A stretch of 64,000 bases of DNA from Blautia sp. (GCA_022769545.1 JALEJS010000033.1:1-64000), one strand, 5' to 3'; shown: positions 36,724 through 45,755, counted from the first letter of the stretch. The notes: generated by a model from the letters alone, not told the origin. Program-made: numbers and translations.

Positions 36724-38120
36724 CATCCAATATCCGGCGAATCTGCCGGAATTTCCATCGGATAGTTTCCGTCAAAGCAGGCCTTGCACAGCGGAAGACC
36801 ACCTGCCATTCCTTCCAGATATTCCTGCTGCATGTATCCAAGAGAATCTGCACCTATCATTTTCCGGATTTCTTCCTCGCTGTGGCTTGCTGCAATCAGC
36901 TGATCATTGGACGGAACATCGGTTCCGAAATAACAGGGATGCAGGAATGGCGGGGAACTGATCCTGACGTGAACTTCTGTGGCTCCCGCTTCTTTCAGCA
37001 TACGGATCAGATTTGCAATCGTCGTTCCCCTCACGATGGAATCATCTACCAGAACGATTCTCTTTCCCTTCACAACCGATCCCAGCACACTGAGCTTCAT
37101 CTGTACACTGGATTCTCTTTGCTTCTGAGTGGGCTTGATAAATGTACGGCCGATATAGCTGTTCTTATAAAATGCAAATCCAAATGGAATACCGGATTCT
37201 TCCGAAAATCCTTTTGCTGCAGGAAGTCCGGATTCCGGAACGCCGGTCACCAGATCTGCGTCTGCCGGATAGGATTTTGCCAGCGATTTTCCTCCGCGGA
37301 TACGTGCATTATAGATATTCACGCCATCCATGACACTGTCCAGTCTGGCAAAATAAATATATTCAAACACACAGTGTGCACATTTTTTTACCTCGGGAAG
37401 CATCTGGGACCGGATTCCTTCTTTCGTGATCGTAATAATTTCTCCCGGAAAAATATCCCGCACAAATTCTGCGCCCACGCTGGTCAGCGCACAGCTTTCT
37501 GACGCCAGTACATAGGCATTGTCCCGCTTTCCAAGGCAGAGCGGCTTCAGACCGTAGGGATCACGTACACCGATCAGCTTTCTCGGGCTCATGACGACAA
37601 GGCCATAAGCCCCTTGAATTTTCAGTGCTGTTTTATAGACTGCCTCTTCCACCGTTTTGGAATGCACACGCTCTCTTGCAATATGAAATGCGATGACTTC
37701 CGAATCTGTAGTCGTATGGAAAATGGCTCCGTTCTGGATCAGTTCCCACTTCAGCTGCTGAGTATTCACCAGGTTGCCATTATGCGCAAGTGCAAGTGTT
37801 CCCTTAATATAGGACAGGACAAGCGGCTGCGCATTCTCTGCTACCGATGCTCCTGTCGTAGAGTAACGGACATGCCCCAGTCCGATATCGCCGGACATTT
37901 TGGAAAGCGTCTCTTCCTTTAATACTTCACTTACCAGTCCAAGGTCCTTGTGAAACTGAACATTTCCTCTTTCTGCAGCTGTGTCTGATACTGCCAGCCC
38001 GCAGGATTCCTGTCCTCTGTGCTGCAGTGCCGTCAGGCCGTAATAAACAGATGAAACCACATCATTTCCATCCAGATCATAAATTCCAAACACGCCACAG
38101 GCTTCTTTGATCTCTGCCAT
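36720..38120 (-). CDS. purF: amidophosphoribosyltransferase
   Basis: 466 residues; first committed step of purine synthesis, PRPP plus glutamine to phosphoribosylamine. The class II glutaminase nucleophile is Cys8 (MAEIKEACGVFG), implying removal of a 7-residue propeptide. The PRPP loop is VLVDDSIVRGTT. Cysteines in AHCVFEY, HPCYFGTD and LCKACF match the B. subtilis-type Fe-S enzyme, which is oxygen-sensitive. It stands apart from other purine genes here and its leader has the same hexaloop hairpin as glnA and glnN. Confidence 0.96.
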   Translation of the reverse strand: MAEIKEACGVFGIYDLDGNDVVSSVYYGLTALQHRGQESCGLAVSDTAAERGNVQFHKDLGLVSEVLKEETLSKMSGDIGLGHVRYSTTGASVAENAQPLVLSYIKGTLALAHNGNLVNTQQLKWELIQNGAIFHTTTDSEVIAFHIARERVHSKTVEEAVYKTALKIQGAYGLVVMSPRKLIGVRDPYGLKPLCLGKRDNAYVLASESCALTSVGAEFVRDIFPGEIITITKEGIRSQMLPEVKKCAHCVFEYIYFARLDSVMDGVNIYNARIRGGKSLAKSYPADADLVTGVPESGLPAAKGFSEESGIPFGFAFYKNSYIGRTFIKPTQKQRESSVQMKLSVLGSVVKGKRIVLVDDSIVRGTTIANLIRMLKEAGATEVHVRISSPPFLHPCYFGTDVPSNDQLIAASHSEEEIRKMIGADSLGYMQQEYLEGMAGGLPLCKACFDGNYPMEIPADSPDIGC

Positions 38121-38171
38121 CGATTTCCTCCATAAATGATTGATTTAAATAATTAAATAAAATGTAGAAAC

Positions 38172-38207
38172 AAAAAAGACACTTCACCCGATGGAAGCGC
38201 CTTTGCT
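38172..38207 (-). promoter_or_regulatory. purF leader: ANTAR-type hexaloop hairpin overlapping a terminator
   Basis: On the minus strand AGC-AAAGGC-GCT (38207 to 38196) forms a short stem closing a hexaloop with A1 and G4. AAAGGCGCTTC also pairs with GAAGTGTCTTT to make an 11-bp terminator stem (two G-U) with six T. The alternative folds are mutually exclusive. Confidence 0.7.
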
Positions 38208-38216
38208 ATACTGAAA

Positions 38217-38244
38217 ATTATAATGAGCATTAAAAATTTGTCAA
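38217..38244 (-). promoter_or_regulatory. purF promoter
   Basis: Minus strand TTGACA, 16-base spacer, TATAAT. It is divergent from the glnN promoter, 28 bases away. Predicted start near 38210 places the hexaloop hairpin at the extreme 5' end of the RNA. Confidence 0.8.
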
Positions 38245-38272
38245 GTTTTTTTCATTTTTTTCAAAAAAGACA

Positions 38273-38300
38273 TTGACAATCTTATTTTTTCGTGTATACT
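38273..38300 (+). promoter_or_regulatory. glnN promoter
   Basis: TTGACA, 16-base spacer, TATACT. Predicted start is near 38307, three bases before the hexaloop hairpin. Confidence 0.8.
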
Positions 38301-38309
38301 ACGTCACAT

Positions 38310-38349
38310 AAGCAAAGGCGCTTTGGAGAAATCTCCAGAGCGCTTTTTC
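38310..38349 (+). promoter_or_regulatory. glnN leader: ANTAR-type hexaloop hairpin overlapping a terminator
   Basis: AAGC-AAAGGC-GCTT (38310-38323) is a perfect 4-bp stem with hexaloop A1/G4. AAGGCGCT then pairs with AGCGCTTT around a TGGAGA/TCTCCA inner stem to make a terminator ending in five T. Only one of the two folds can form at a time. Confidence 0.78.
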
Positions 38350-38387
38350 TGTTTTCTATGGAGTAATCATGAAAGGAGTGTACCTAT

Positions 38388-40487
38388 ATGGCACAGAATA
38401 TTCCAGAACTCTACGGCAGTCTTGTATTTAACAATAAGATCATGCGTGAGAAATTACCGAAAGACATGTATAAAGCCCTCCGAAAGACGATCCAGAACGG
38501 AACACATCTGGAACTGGATGTGGCAAATTCCGTGGCCGTCGCTATGAAAGAATGGGCAATTGAAAACGGGGCAACCCACTATACGCACTGGTTTCAGCCA
38601 ATGACCAATGTAACAGCAGAAAAACATGACAGCTTTATCTCTCCCACCGGTGACGGTGAGGTTATCATGGATTTCTCCGGCAAGGAACTGGTAAAAGGTG
38701 AACCAGATGCATCCAGCTTCCCATCCGGCGGTCTGCGTGCCACCTTTGAAGCAAGAGGATACACTGCATGGGATCCGACTTCACCGGCATTTATCAAAGA
38801 CGGAACACTCTACATCCCCACTGCTTTCTGTTCTTATACAGGAGAAGCGCTGGATAAAAAGACACCGCTGCTTCGTTCGATGGAAACCTTGAATAAAGAA
38901 GCTGTTAAAATGCTTCACCTTCTGGGAGATACGTCGGTAAAAAATGTATCCACAACCGTTGGTCCGGAACAGGAATACTTCCTGGTGGAAAAAGAGTTAT
39001 ACAAACAGAGAAAGGATCTCGTCTTCACCGGACGTACCCTGATCGGTGCTCCGGCACCGAAAGGTCAGGAGATGGAGGATCATTATTTTGGTTCTCTGAA
39101 ACCGCGTATTTCCGCATTTATGCATGACCTTGACGAAGAGCTCTGGAAGCTTGGCATTCCAGCCAAAACAAAACATAACGAAGTCGCTCCTGCACAGCAT
39201 GAGCTTGCTCCGGTATTTGACACAACCAACGTTGCCGTCGACCACAACCAGCTTACAATGGAAGTTATGAAAAAGGTTGCGGAAAAGCACGGACTGGTTT
39301 GTCTTCTCAATGAAAAACCATTTGAAGGAATCAACGGAAGCGGCAAACATAACAACTGGTCCATGACTACGGATGCCGGTGAAAACCTGCTGAATCCCGG
39401 AAAAACACCTGCTGAAAATACACAGTTCCTTGTATTTTTGACAGCAGTCATCCAGGCAGTCGATGATTACGCAGATCTTCTCCGCATTTCTGTTGCAAGT
39501 GCAGGAAATGACCATCGTCTTGGCGCAAATGAAGCACCGCCGGCAATCGTATCCATCTTCCTTGGTGACGAGCTTACGGCAGTACTGGAATCCATCGAGA
39601 AAGACGAGTATTTTGACGCGAAAAAATCAGTGCAGATGGATATCGGTGCAAAGGTACTTCCGCACTTTACCAAAGACAATACCGACCGAAACAGAACTTC
39701 ACCGTTTGCCTTCACCGGAAATAAATTTGAGTTCCGTATGCTTGGCTCCGCTGCATCTGTTGCAAATCCGAACATCGTTCTGAATACGGCAGTTGCAGAA
39801 GTTCTCCGTCAGTTCTCTGCAAAACTGGAAAACGTTGCTCCGGAAGATATGGAAAGCGCGGTTCATGAGCTGATCAAGGAAACCATTTCCGCACACAAAC
39901 GGATCATCTTCAACGGCAACGGCTACACAGACGAATGGATTGAAGAAGCAGAACGACGCGGACTTTACAATCTGAAATCCACGCCGGATGCCCTTCCAAT
40001 GTGGATCGCAGATAAAAATGTGAAGCTCTTTACCGAGCATAAGATTTTCACAGAGGGTGAGCTTCACTCCCGTTATGAGATCTGGCTTGAAAATTACATC
40101 AAGACCATCAACATTGAATCCAATACAATGGTTGAGATGGTACAGAAGGATCTCCTTCCGTCTGTATTCAAATATATGGAAGAAGTTTCTCAGACCGCAA
40201 CCCTGAAGAAATCTGTCGTTTCCGGCATTTCTGTGGAAACAGAGTCCGCTCTTCTGGAAGAACTGACTCAGCTTTCCGGTGAGATGGTCAAAGGACTGGA
40301 TAAGCTGAAAACCGATACCGCAGCTGCACTTGCGGAAGAAGATGCGCAGGATTCTGCCAAAGCATATCAGTCTGTTGTTCTTGCAGATATGCAGGAGCTG
40401 AGAACTTCAGCTGACAAAGCAGAGGCTCTGATTCCGGACAGCTTACTTCCCTATCCGACTTACGGAAAACTGTTATTTTCGATCTAA
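38388..40487 (+). CDS. glnN: glutamine synthetase type III
   Basis: 699 residues, typical of the large GSIII dodecamers of anaerobes and cyanobacteria. Family segments include FPSGGLRATFEARGYTAWDP, NVSTTVGPEQEYFLVE (metal-binding Glu), KHNEVAPAQHELAP, and NGSGKHNNWSM (ATP/ammonia site). It is a second, unrelated-length glutamine synthetase beside glnA. GAAAGGAG lies before the ATG. Transcribed divergently from purF. Confidence 0.96.
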   Translation: MAQNIPELYGSLVFNNKIMREKLPKDMYKALRKTIQNGTHLELDVANSVAVAMKEWAIENGATHYTHWFQPMTNVTAEKHDSFISPTGDGEVIMDFSGKELVKGEPDASSFPSGGLRATFEARGYTAWDPTSPAFIKDGTLYIPTAFCSYTGEALDKKTPLLRSMETLNKEAVKMLHLLGDTSVKNVSTTVGPEQEYFLVEKELYKQRKDLVFTGRTLIGAPAPKGQEMEDHYFGSLKPRISAFMHDLDEELWKLGIPAKTKHNEVAPAQHELAPVFDTTNVAVDHNQLTMEVMKKVAEKHGLVCLLNEKPFEGINGSGKHNNWSMTTDAGENLLNPGKTPAENTQFLVFLTAVIQAVDDYADLLRISVASAGNDHRLGANEAPPAIVSIFLGDELTAVLESIEKDEYFDAKKSVQMDIGAKVLPHFTKDNTDRNRTSPFAFTGNKFEFRMLGSAASVANPNIVLNTAVAEVLRQFSAKLENVAPEDMESAVHELIKETISAHKRIIFNGNGYTDEWIEEAERRGLYNLKSTPDALPMWIADKNVKLFTEHKIFTEGELHSRYEIWLENYIKTINIESNTMVEMVQKDLLPSVFKYMEEVSQTATLKKSVVSGISVETESALLEELTQLSGEMVKGLDKLKTDTAAALAEEDAQDSAKAYQSVVLADMQELRTSADKAEALIPDSLLPYPTYGKLLFSI

Positions 40488-40598
40488 AAGGTAAATTCAG
40501 GGGATATCCTTTATGAACTCTACTTCATAATTCATTATCGATTTCCTCATCCATTAACCACACGATATACGGATATCCTCTGTTTTACATATAAAAGG

Positions 40599-40647
40599 GA
40601 ACGCTGCAAAGCAGATCACTCGTCTGTTTTGCAGCGTTCTCTTTTTC
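40599..40647. terminator. terminator between glnN and the TRIC-type gene
   Basis: GAACGCTGCAAA (40599-40610) pairs with TTTGCAGCGTTC, with an inner CAGA/TCTG stem. A T-rich tail follows on the plus strand and a shorter one on the minus strand, so it may serve both convergent genes. Confidence 0.85.
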
Positions 40648-40649
40648 CA

Positions 40650-41288
40650 TTATGCCGAAGGAAGATTCCACCGGTAGTGTGCAGCCAGAAAGCGGATCAG
40701 CATCACACACACAGAAGATGCCAGCATTGCGGGAAGCAGACCGGCTGCCCGGTATACAAATACACATACAGCTGCCCCCACAATCGAAGCACAGGCATAA
40801 ATATGGCGAAAGAATATATAGGGAGGCACGCTGGCCATCATATCACGCAGAAGACCGCCCCCCACACCTGTGATCGTCCCGAGGAATACCAGGAGAAATG
40901 TATTGTCCAGAAAGCCCTGACGGATTCCCGTATTCACTCCCACTGCCGTAAATATCCCCAGTCCCACAGAGTCCATCAGCAGCATCAGTTTGTCATACGT
41001 CGTCCGGAATTCCGAAGAAAGAATTTCTTTTTTATAATATGCAATCAGAAACACGACAAAAGAGGTCACCGATGCAACCGCTGCATAGACTCCTTTCTGA
41101 AATACACCAGGAGGAATAATTCCAAGGACAATATCACGGATAATCCCGCCTCCTACAGCTGTTACGACCCCAAGCACAGCCACACCAAAGATATCCATCT
41201 TTTTCTCAACACCAACCATTGCTCCGGAAGCAGCAAACGCAATCGTTCCAATTATTTCCATAACAAAAACAACTACCTGATAATCCAT
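40650..41288 (-). CDS. trimeric intracellular cation (TRIC/UPF0126) family membrane protein
   Basis: 212 residues with about 7 hydrophobic helices arranged as two repeats of the UPF0126 unit. The repeated glycine motifs GVVTAVGGGIIRD (near 40-52) and GTITGVGGGLLRDMM (near 130) are diagnostic. Prokaryotic TRIC relatives are K+-permeable homotrimers; glycine transport has also been suggested for some. The exact ion or solute here is unknown. Confidence 0.88.
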   Translation of the reverse strand: MDYQVVVFVMEIIGTIAFAASGAMVGVEKKMDIFGVAVLGVVTAVGGGIIRDIVLGIIPPGVFQKGVYAAVASVTSFVVFLIAYYKKEILSSEFRTTYDKLMLLMDSVGLGIFTAVGVNTGIRQGFLDNTFLLVFLGTITGVGGGLLRDMMASVPPYIFFRHIYACASIVGAAVCVFVYRAAGLLPAMLASSVCVMLIRFLAAHYRWNLPSA

Positions 41289-41318
41289 TGCCAGTCCTCC
41301 TGAAACACTGCATACGAA

Positions 41319-42746
41319 TCAGGCACGATTCACAGCACGTACTGCATAATTGTAAATTCTTTTATAAGTGGTACTGTGATAATGCAGTCCGTCATCAATG
41401 CCTTTATTATTAAATCCAAATCCTTTTTTGATCAGTTCAGAATAGGTATCAATATAGGTATAAGTATTCCCGAGCGTATTTTTCATGGTCTCATTAAAAA
41501 ACCGGATATAGCTTTCCGCTCTGTGCCGGTCTACCATACCATAAGCCTGAATCATTTTCATATTGATTGGATTCAGTGACATAAAAAACAGCCTGCAGTT
41601 GTAGCTCTTCAGCTCCGGTGCAATTTTCTTCATAAACGAAATATAACTGTACAGATTTGCAGGATCGTTTACTCCAAGATTAAACACGACTGCAACCGGT
41701 CTCTGTGCCGTTCCTCCGCCGTTTTTCTTCAGATTACGGATCAGATTTGCATATCCCGTCTCCTGGAACCAGGACAGCATGCCGCCCCGTTTTTCCACAT
41801 AGGACACATTTTTATCAAAGGAACTGCCAAACTGAATGGCAATGGTATTTTTCATGTGGTTGGTTCTGGAATCTCCCACAAAAATGAGCCGTGTATATTT
41901 CTTTGTATTCAGCTTTGCAACCTGATTCTGCGTCAGGTTTACTTCATTCGCCTTTCGGAAGAGAACCGGATAAAGATTCACATTATTTGAAAACACAATC
42001 TCCTCTCCCACCTGATACTGTGGGTTCGTCTGTCTCCCCCTTGCCATACTCCATCCAAGAAATGTATATCCGTAAGGATTGGATATTCCAGGCATGCGGA
42101 CACTGCTTCCGTATTTTACCCGATAGGATCCGTATTTCTTTCCTGCATTATTATAGAAGGTAATGGTAATTCTTTTTTCCCGAACCGCATAAAATGCCGT
42201 ATTCTTCTGAACCGTATAGGTACTGCCCGGCTTATAGATCGGCGGACTGCCACCCTTTTTCGTCGTCCAGCCAACGGTATCGTACCCGTCGATCTTCGGA
42301 ATTTCCGGAAGAACGATTTTCTGATTCCTGACTGCTGTCGTATTCAGAGACGAATAATATGCACTGGAACTGCTTCCGTCCTGATTGTTAAATGTAATTT
42401 TGTACTGAATCTGTCGGTACACGGCATAAAGTGTCATATCTTCTGTCAGCGTCAGATACGAATGAACCTTATAATCTGCATAAGACGCACCTGGCTGACG
42501 TGACCAGCCGAGGACTCTGTATCCATTCACTTCCAAAGCATCCGGAAGAAGCACCCGGGTACCCTTTACGACATTTTGCCCGATGGAATCGTAATAGGAG
42601 CTGCTTTTCCCGTTACAGTGCAAAAACGTAATGCTGACTCTGTTTCCGGAAACTGCCTGAACCTTTTTGACGGATCCTGCACAGCAAAACAGCAGTATAA
42701 ACAGAAGAACAAAACTGATTTTTTTAACTTTATTTTCTGACTTCAA
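41319..42746 (-). CDS. secreted SGNH/GDSL-like hydrolase with InlB-type repeats
   Basis: 475 residues from a TTG start. A signal peptide (ISFVLLFILLFCCAGSVKKVQA) is followed by three InlB/Listeria-Bacteroides repeat modules (about 35-260), each ending near GW-x-G...LYAVY or similar. The C-terminal SGNH hydrolase domain shows FVGDSRT (block I Ser), NLGVNDP (block III) and DGLHYHS (block V Asp/His). Likely an exported esterase/acyl hydrolase acting on cell-wall or host glycans. I start at TTG 42746 because GGAGGA is 6 bases upstream; an ATG at 42764 lacks a site. Paralogue of the next gene. Confidence 0.83.
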   Translation of the reverse strand: MKSENKVKKISFVLLFILLFCCAGSVKKVQAVSGNRVSITFLHCNGKSSSYYDSIGQNVVKGTRVLLPDALEVNGYRVLGWSRQPGASYADYKVHSYLTLTEDMTLYAVYRQIQYKITFNNQDGSSSSAYYSSLNTTAVRNQKIVLPEIPKIDGYDTVGWTTKKGGSPPIYKPGSTYTVQKNTAFYAVREKRITITFYNNAGKKYGSYRVKYGSSVRMPGISNPYGYTFLGWSMARGRQTNPQYQVGEEIVFSNNVNLYPVLFRKANEVNLTQNQVAKLNTKKYTRLIFVGDSRTNHMKNTIAIQFGSSFDKNVSYVEKRGGMLSWFQETGYANLIRNLKKNGGGTAQRPVAVVFNLGVNDPANLYSYISFMKKIAPELKSYNCRLFFMSLNPINMKMIQAYGMVDRHRAESYIRFFNETMKNTLGNTYTYIDTYSELIKKGFGFNNKGIDDGLHYHSTTYKRIYNYAVRAVNRA

Positions 42747-42767
42747 TGAATATCCTCCGATCATGCT

Positions 42768-43733
42768 TTACATCGTATTCACGTCATGAACCGCATAATT
42801 ATAAATTCGTTTGTATGTATTGGCCGTATAGTGCAGGCCGTCATCTGTGCCATTGTTGTCAAATCCGAAACCGATTCTGATCAAGCGGGAATAAGTATCA
42901 ATATATTGATACTCATCTCCAAGCAACACACACATTTTGGAATTAAATGTGCGTACTGCACTTTCTGAACGATGCCGGTCCACCATGCCGTAAGCCTGAA
43001 TCATCTTCAGATTAATCGGATTGAGAGACATGAAGAACAGTCTGCAGTGATGTTTCTGCAGCTGCGGTGCAATTTTTTTCATAAATGAAATATAATTGTA
43101 CAGATTTGCCGGATCATTGATCCCCATATGAAACACAATTGCCACCGGCCGCTCTTCTGTACCGTCTCCAAGCGTTTCCAGATTCCTGAGAAGCTCCGGA
43201 TATCCTACAGCTCTCAGCCATGGAAGCATACCGCCCCTTTTCGCCACAAAAGATATATTTTCAAATACAGAGCTTCCAAACTGATCCTCCATCGTACTTT
43301 TCATCAGATCTGTCCGGGAATCTCCCACGAAAATCAGGCGGGAATAACGTGCCGTATCCAGCGGAACGATCTGATCCCTCGTGAGACTGATTTCACACTG
43401 TACATTAAAAAAAACCGGAAACAGAGATATGTCTTTCTCAAACACAATGGCCTCATCTACCTGATACTCCGGATCAGAAGTCTTTCCCGGCCTGTCAGAC
43501 CATCCCAGCAATGTATATCCCTGCGGTTCTTCCATGCCGGGAATCCGAAAGGCACTGCCCTTTTGAACCAGGCAGGAATAGCATTGGTTTCCGGAAGCAT
43601 CACAGACCGTTACCGAAATCTTTTCCTGATCCATTCCGGCTTCTTTCCCGAAACACTCTGCCGATGGAAAACAAATCAGCACAGCAACAAACAAATACAG
43701 CGAACATATCACAAGTATTTTATCGATTCTCAT
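42768..43733 (-). CDS. secreted SGNH/GDSL-like hydrolase with one InlB-type repeat
   Basis: 321 residues. Signal peptide (ILVICSLYLFVAVLICFPSAEC, the Cys could make it a lipoprotein but no clear lipobox is seen), one repeat module (about 40-110, PQGYTLLGWSDRPG), then an SGNH domain with FVGDSRTD, HMGINDP and DGLHYTA. The catalytic domain is closely similar to the downstream protein, including the MIQAYGMVDRHR stretch, so the pair arose by tandem duplication with loss or gain of repeats. ATG at 43733 has GGAGA upstream. Four bases separate its stop from the first possible start of the next gene. Confidence 0.83.
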   Translation of the reverse strand: MRIDKILVICSLYLFVAVLICFPSAECFGKEAGMDQEKISVTVCDASGNQCYSCLVQKGSAFRIPGMEEPQGYTLLGWSDRPGKTSDPEYQVDEAIVFEKDISLFPVFFNVQCEISLTRDQIVPLDTARYSRLIFVGDSRTDLMKSTMEDQFGSSVFENISFVAKRGGMLPWLRAVGYPELLRNLETLGDGTEERPVAIVFHMGINDPANLYNYISFMKKIAPQLQKHHCRLFFMSLNPINLKMIQAYGMVDRHRSESAVRTFNSKMCVLLGDEYQYIDTYSRLIRIGFGFDNNGTDDGLHYTANTYKRIYNYAVHDVNTM

Positions 43734-43774
43734 GTATTTCTCCAACATTTCTTAATACATACCAATCCAGAGCT

Positions 43775-43803
43775 ATGATAGCACAGATTATTCTGATAGA
43801 CAA
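43775..43803 (-). promoter_or_regulatory. promoter of the SGNH gene pair
   Basis: Minus strand TTGTCT, 17-base spacer, TATCAT. Confidence 0.5.
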
Positions 43804-43841
43804 CAAAAAGAATTTCTTTTTTAAAAAATGGCTGTTAGAAT

Positions 43842-43941
43842 AAAGCGGACAAGTCCGCTTCGAACTCCCTGTATCCCTCAATTCTTGAGGGACTTGCTCC
43901 GCTTTACGCGCCAGATGCGGACTGCCATAGGCAGTCAAAAT
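43842..43941 (-). repeat. 100-bp dispersed repeat, copy B
   Basis: Reverse complement of copy A (14700-14799) with 9 substitutions and no gap. It sits between the SGNH promoter and the amt terminator and ends exactly where the terminator stem begins. Confidence 0.85.
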
Positions 43942-43969
43942 GCCGCAGTACAGGCACCGCGGCATTTTT
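43937..43969 (-). terminator. terminator for the amt-PII gene
   Basis: AAAATGCCGC and GCGGCATTTT pair around a 12-base loop. It lies 50 bases past the stop and abuts repeat copy B. Confidence 0.75.
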
Positions 43970-44018
43970 GTATCAAACACATATTCAGTTGTGGCTTTTG
44001 AACCGGATAACAGATTGC

Positions 44019-45755
44019 TTATTCAACATCCTGAAGGGCATCTGAATTTTCTTCTCCGGTACGGATCTTAACCACACGTTCCACATCATATACGAAAATC
44101 TTTCCGTCTCCGATATGTCCGGTATAAAGAACCTTCTTGGCTGCCTCAATCACGCTGTCAACCGGAATATTGCTTACTACCACTTCCACCTTAATCTTCG
44201 GAAGGAGGGTCGCATCAATTTCAACACCACGATATTTCTCGCCGGCACCCTTCTGAATACCACAGCCCATAACCTGTGTCACCGTCATACCGGTAACACC
44301 GAGATCATTCATAGCTCTGCGGAGCTTATCATACCGGGACAGCTTTGCAACGATAACCACTTTGTAAATGCCGGACAGATTCGGCTGTTTTACAACCGGA
44401 ACAGAAGCATCCTTCATTGCCTGAGAAGCGGTTACATAATTGTCGTTTCCGAGATTTGTATGTTCGTTTTCTTCCATTGTCATAGACACATCCATGATGC
44501 TGAAACCGGAATATGCAGATGCAAGACCATGTTCCATGGAGTCCAGACCGACAATTTCCTCTTCCTCTGTGACACGCAGCCCGAATACTGCTTTGATTAC
44601 ATAGAATACAATAGTCATTGTAACGGTCGTCCATAATCCAACGGCCAGAACACCAAGAATCTGCAGTCCGAGCTGATGGAAACCGCCGCCGTAGAAAAGA
44701 CCTACGATAGAATCATTGCCAGGTGCAGTAGTTGTTGCGAAAAGACCTGTTGCAATGGTACCCCAGATACCGTTCATACAGTGAACTGCCACAGCACCAA
44801 CCGGGTCATCAATATGAAGCTTGTAATCCAGAAGCCATACACCAAATACAACCAGAACACCTGCAACAGCGCCAATGATTATGGAACCAAAAGCATCTGT
44901 CACATCACAGGGTGCCGTAATTGCTACCAGACCTGCAAGAGATGCGTTCAGACACATGGAAACATCCGGTTTTCCATAGCGAACCCATGTGAAAATCATA
45001 CATACAACGGTTGCAACTGCAGGTGCAACGGTCGTCGTCAGGAAAATCGATGCCAGCTGCTCTACCGAAGTGGCTGCAGCGCCGTTGAATCCATACCAGC
45101 CAAGCCAGAGAATGAAGACACCAAGCGCACCAAGTGCAATGTTATGACCGGGAAATGCATTGACTTTTGTAACCTTGCCGTTTTTGTCTTTGTTGAATTT
45201 TCCGATACGCGGTCCAAGAATTGCTGCACCGATCAGTGCGGAAATACCACCTACCATATGGATGGCACAGGAACCGGCAAAATCATGAAATCCCATCTGA
45301 GAAAGCCAGCCGCCGCCCCAGATCCAGTGTGCTTCCACTGGATAGATCACTGCAGAAATCACTGCAGAGTACACACAGTAGGAAAGGAATTTTGTTCTTT
45401 CTGCCATGGCACCGGACACGATCGTTGCTGTCGTCGCACAGAATACCAGGTTGAATACAAAATTGGACCAGTCAAATTCTGCGTACGCAGAAAAGATGTC
45501 AAATCCGGGTTTTCCGATGATACCCATCATATCTTCTCCTAAAAGAAGTCCAAATCCGATCAGGATAAAGGTGCAGGTACCGATACAGAAATCCATCAGG
45601 TTCTTCATGATAATGTTACCGGTGTTTTTTGCTCTGGTAAAACCGGCCTCCACCATGGCAAAACCGGCCTGCATCCAGAAAACCAGCGCGGCTCCGATCA
45701 GGAACCAGACAGCAAACAGATTGCTGTTTATTGCATCCATAATTTCTTGTGTCAT
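44019..45755 (-). CDS. ammonium transporter fused to a PII signalling domain
   Basis: 578 residues. Residues 1-420 form an 11-helix Amt channel: HWIWGGGWL (pore region), HDFAGSCAIHMVGG with the first twin His and VAVHCMNGIWG with the second. Residues about 459-570 are a complete PII (GlnB/GlnK) domain: GMTVTQVMGCGIQKG, LLPKIKVEVVV, GHIGDGKIFV and RVVKIRTGEE retain ATP and 2-oxoglutarate contacts. The T-loop reads AGEKYRGVEI, with Ile where Tyr51 is uridylylated in enteric GlnB, so that control is absent. The sensor is thus tethered to its channel. Start ATG 45755 has AGGAGGAG upstream. Confidence 0.93.
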   Translation of the reverse strand: MTQEIMDAINSNLFAVWFLIGAALVFWMQAGFAMVEAGFTRAKNTGNIIMKNLMDFCIGTCTFILIGFGLLLGEDMMGIIGKPGFDIFSAYAEFDWSNFVFNLVFCATTATIVSGAMAERTKFLSYCVYSAVISAVIYPVEAHWIWGGGWLSQMGFHDFAGSCAIHMVGGISALIGAAILGPRIGKFNKDKNGKVTKVNAFPGHNIALGALGVFILWLGWYGFNGAAATSVEQLASIFLTTTVAPAVATVVCMIFTWVRYGKPDVSMCLNASLAGLVAITAPCDVTDAFGSIIIGAVAGVLVVFGVWLLDYKLHIDDPVGAVAVHCMNGIWGTIATGLFATTTAPGNDSIVGLFYGGGFHQLGLQILGVLAVGLWTTVTMTIVFYVIKAVFGLRVTEEEEIVGLDSMEHGLASAYSGFSIMDVSMTMEENEHTNLGNDNYVTASQAMKDASVPVVKQPNLSGIYKVVIVAKLSRYDKLRRAMNDLGVTGMTVTQVMGCGIQKGAGEKYRGVEIDATLLPKIKVEVVVSNIPVDSVIEAAKKVLYTGHIGDGKIFVYDVERVVKIRTGEENSDALQDVE

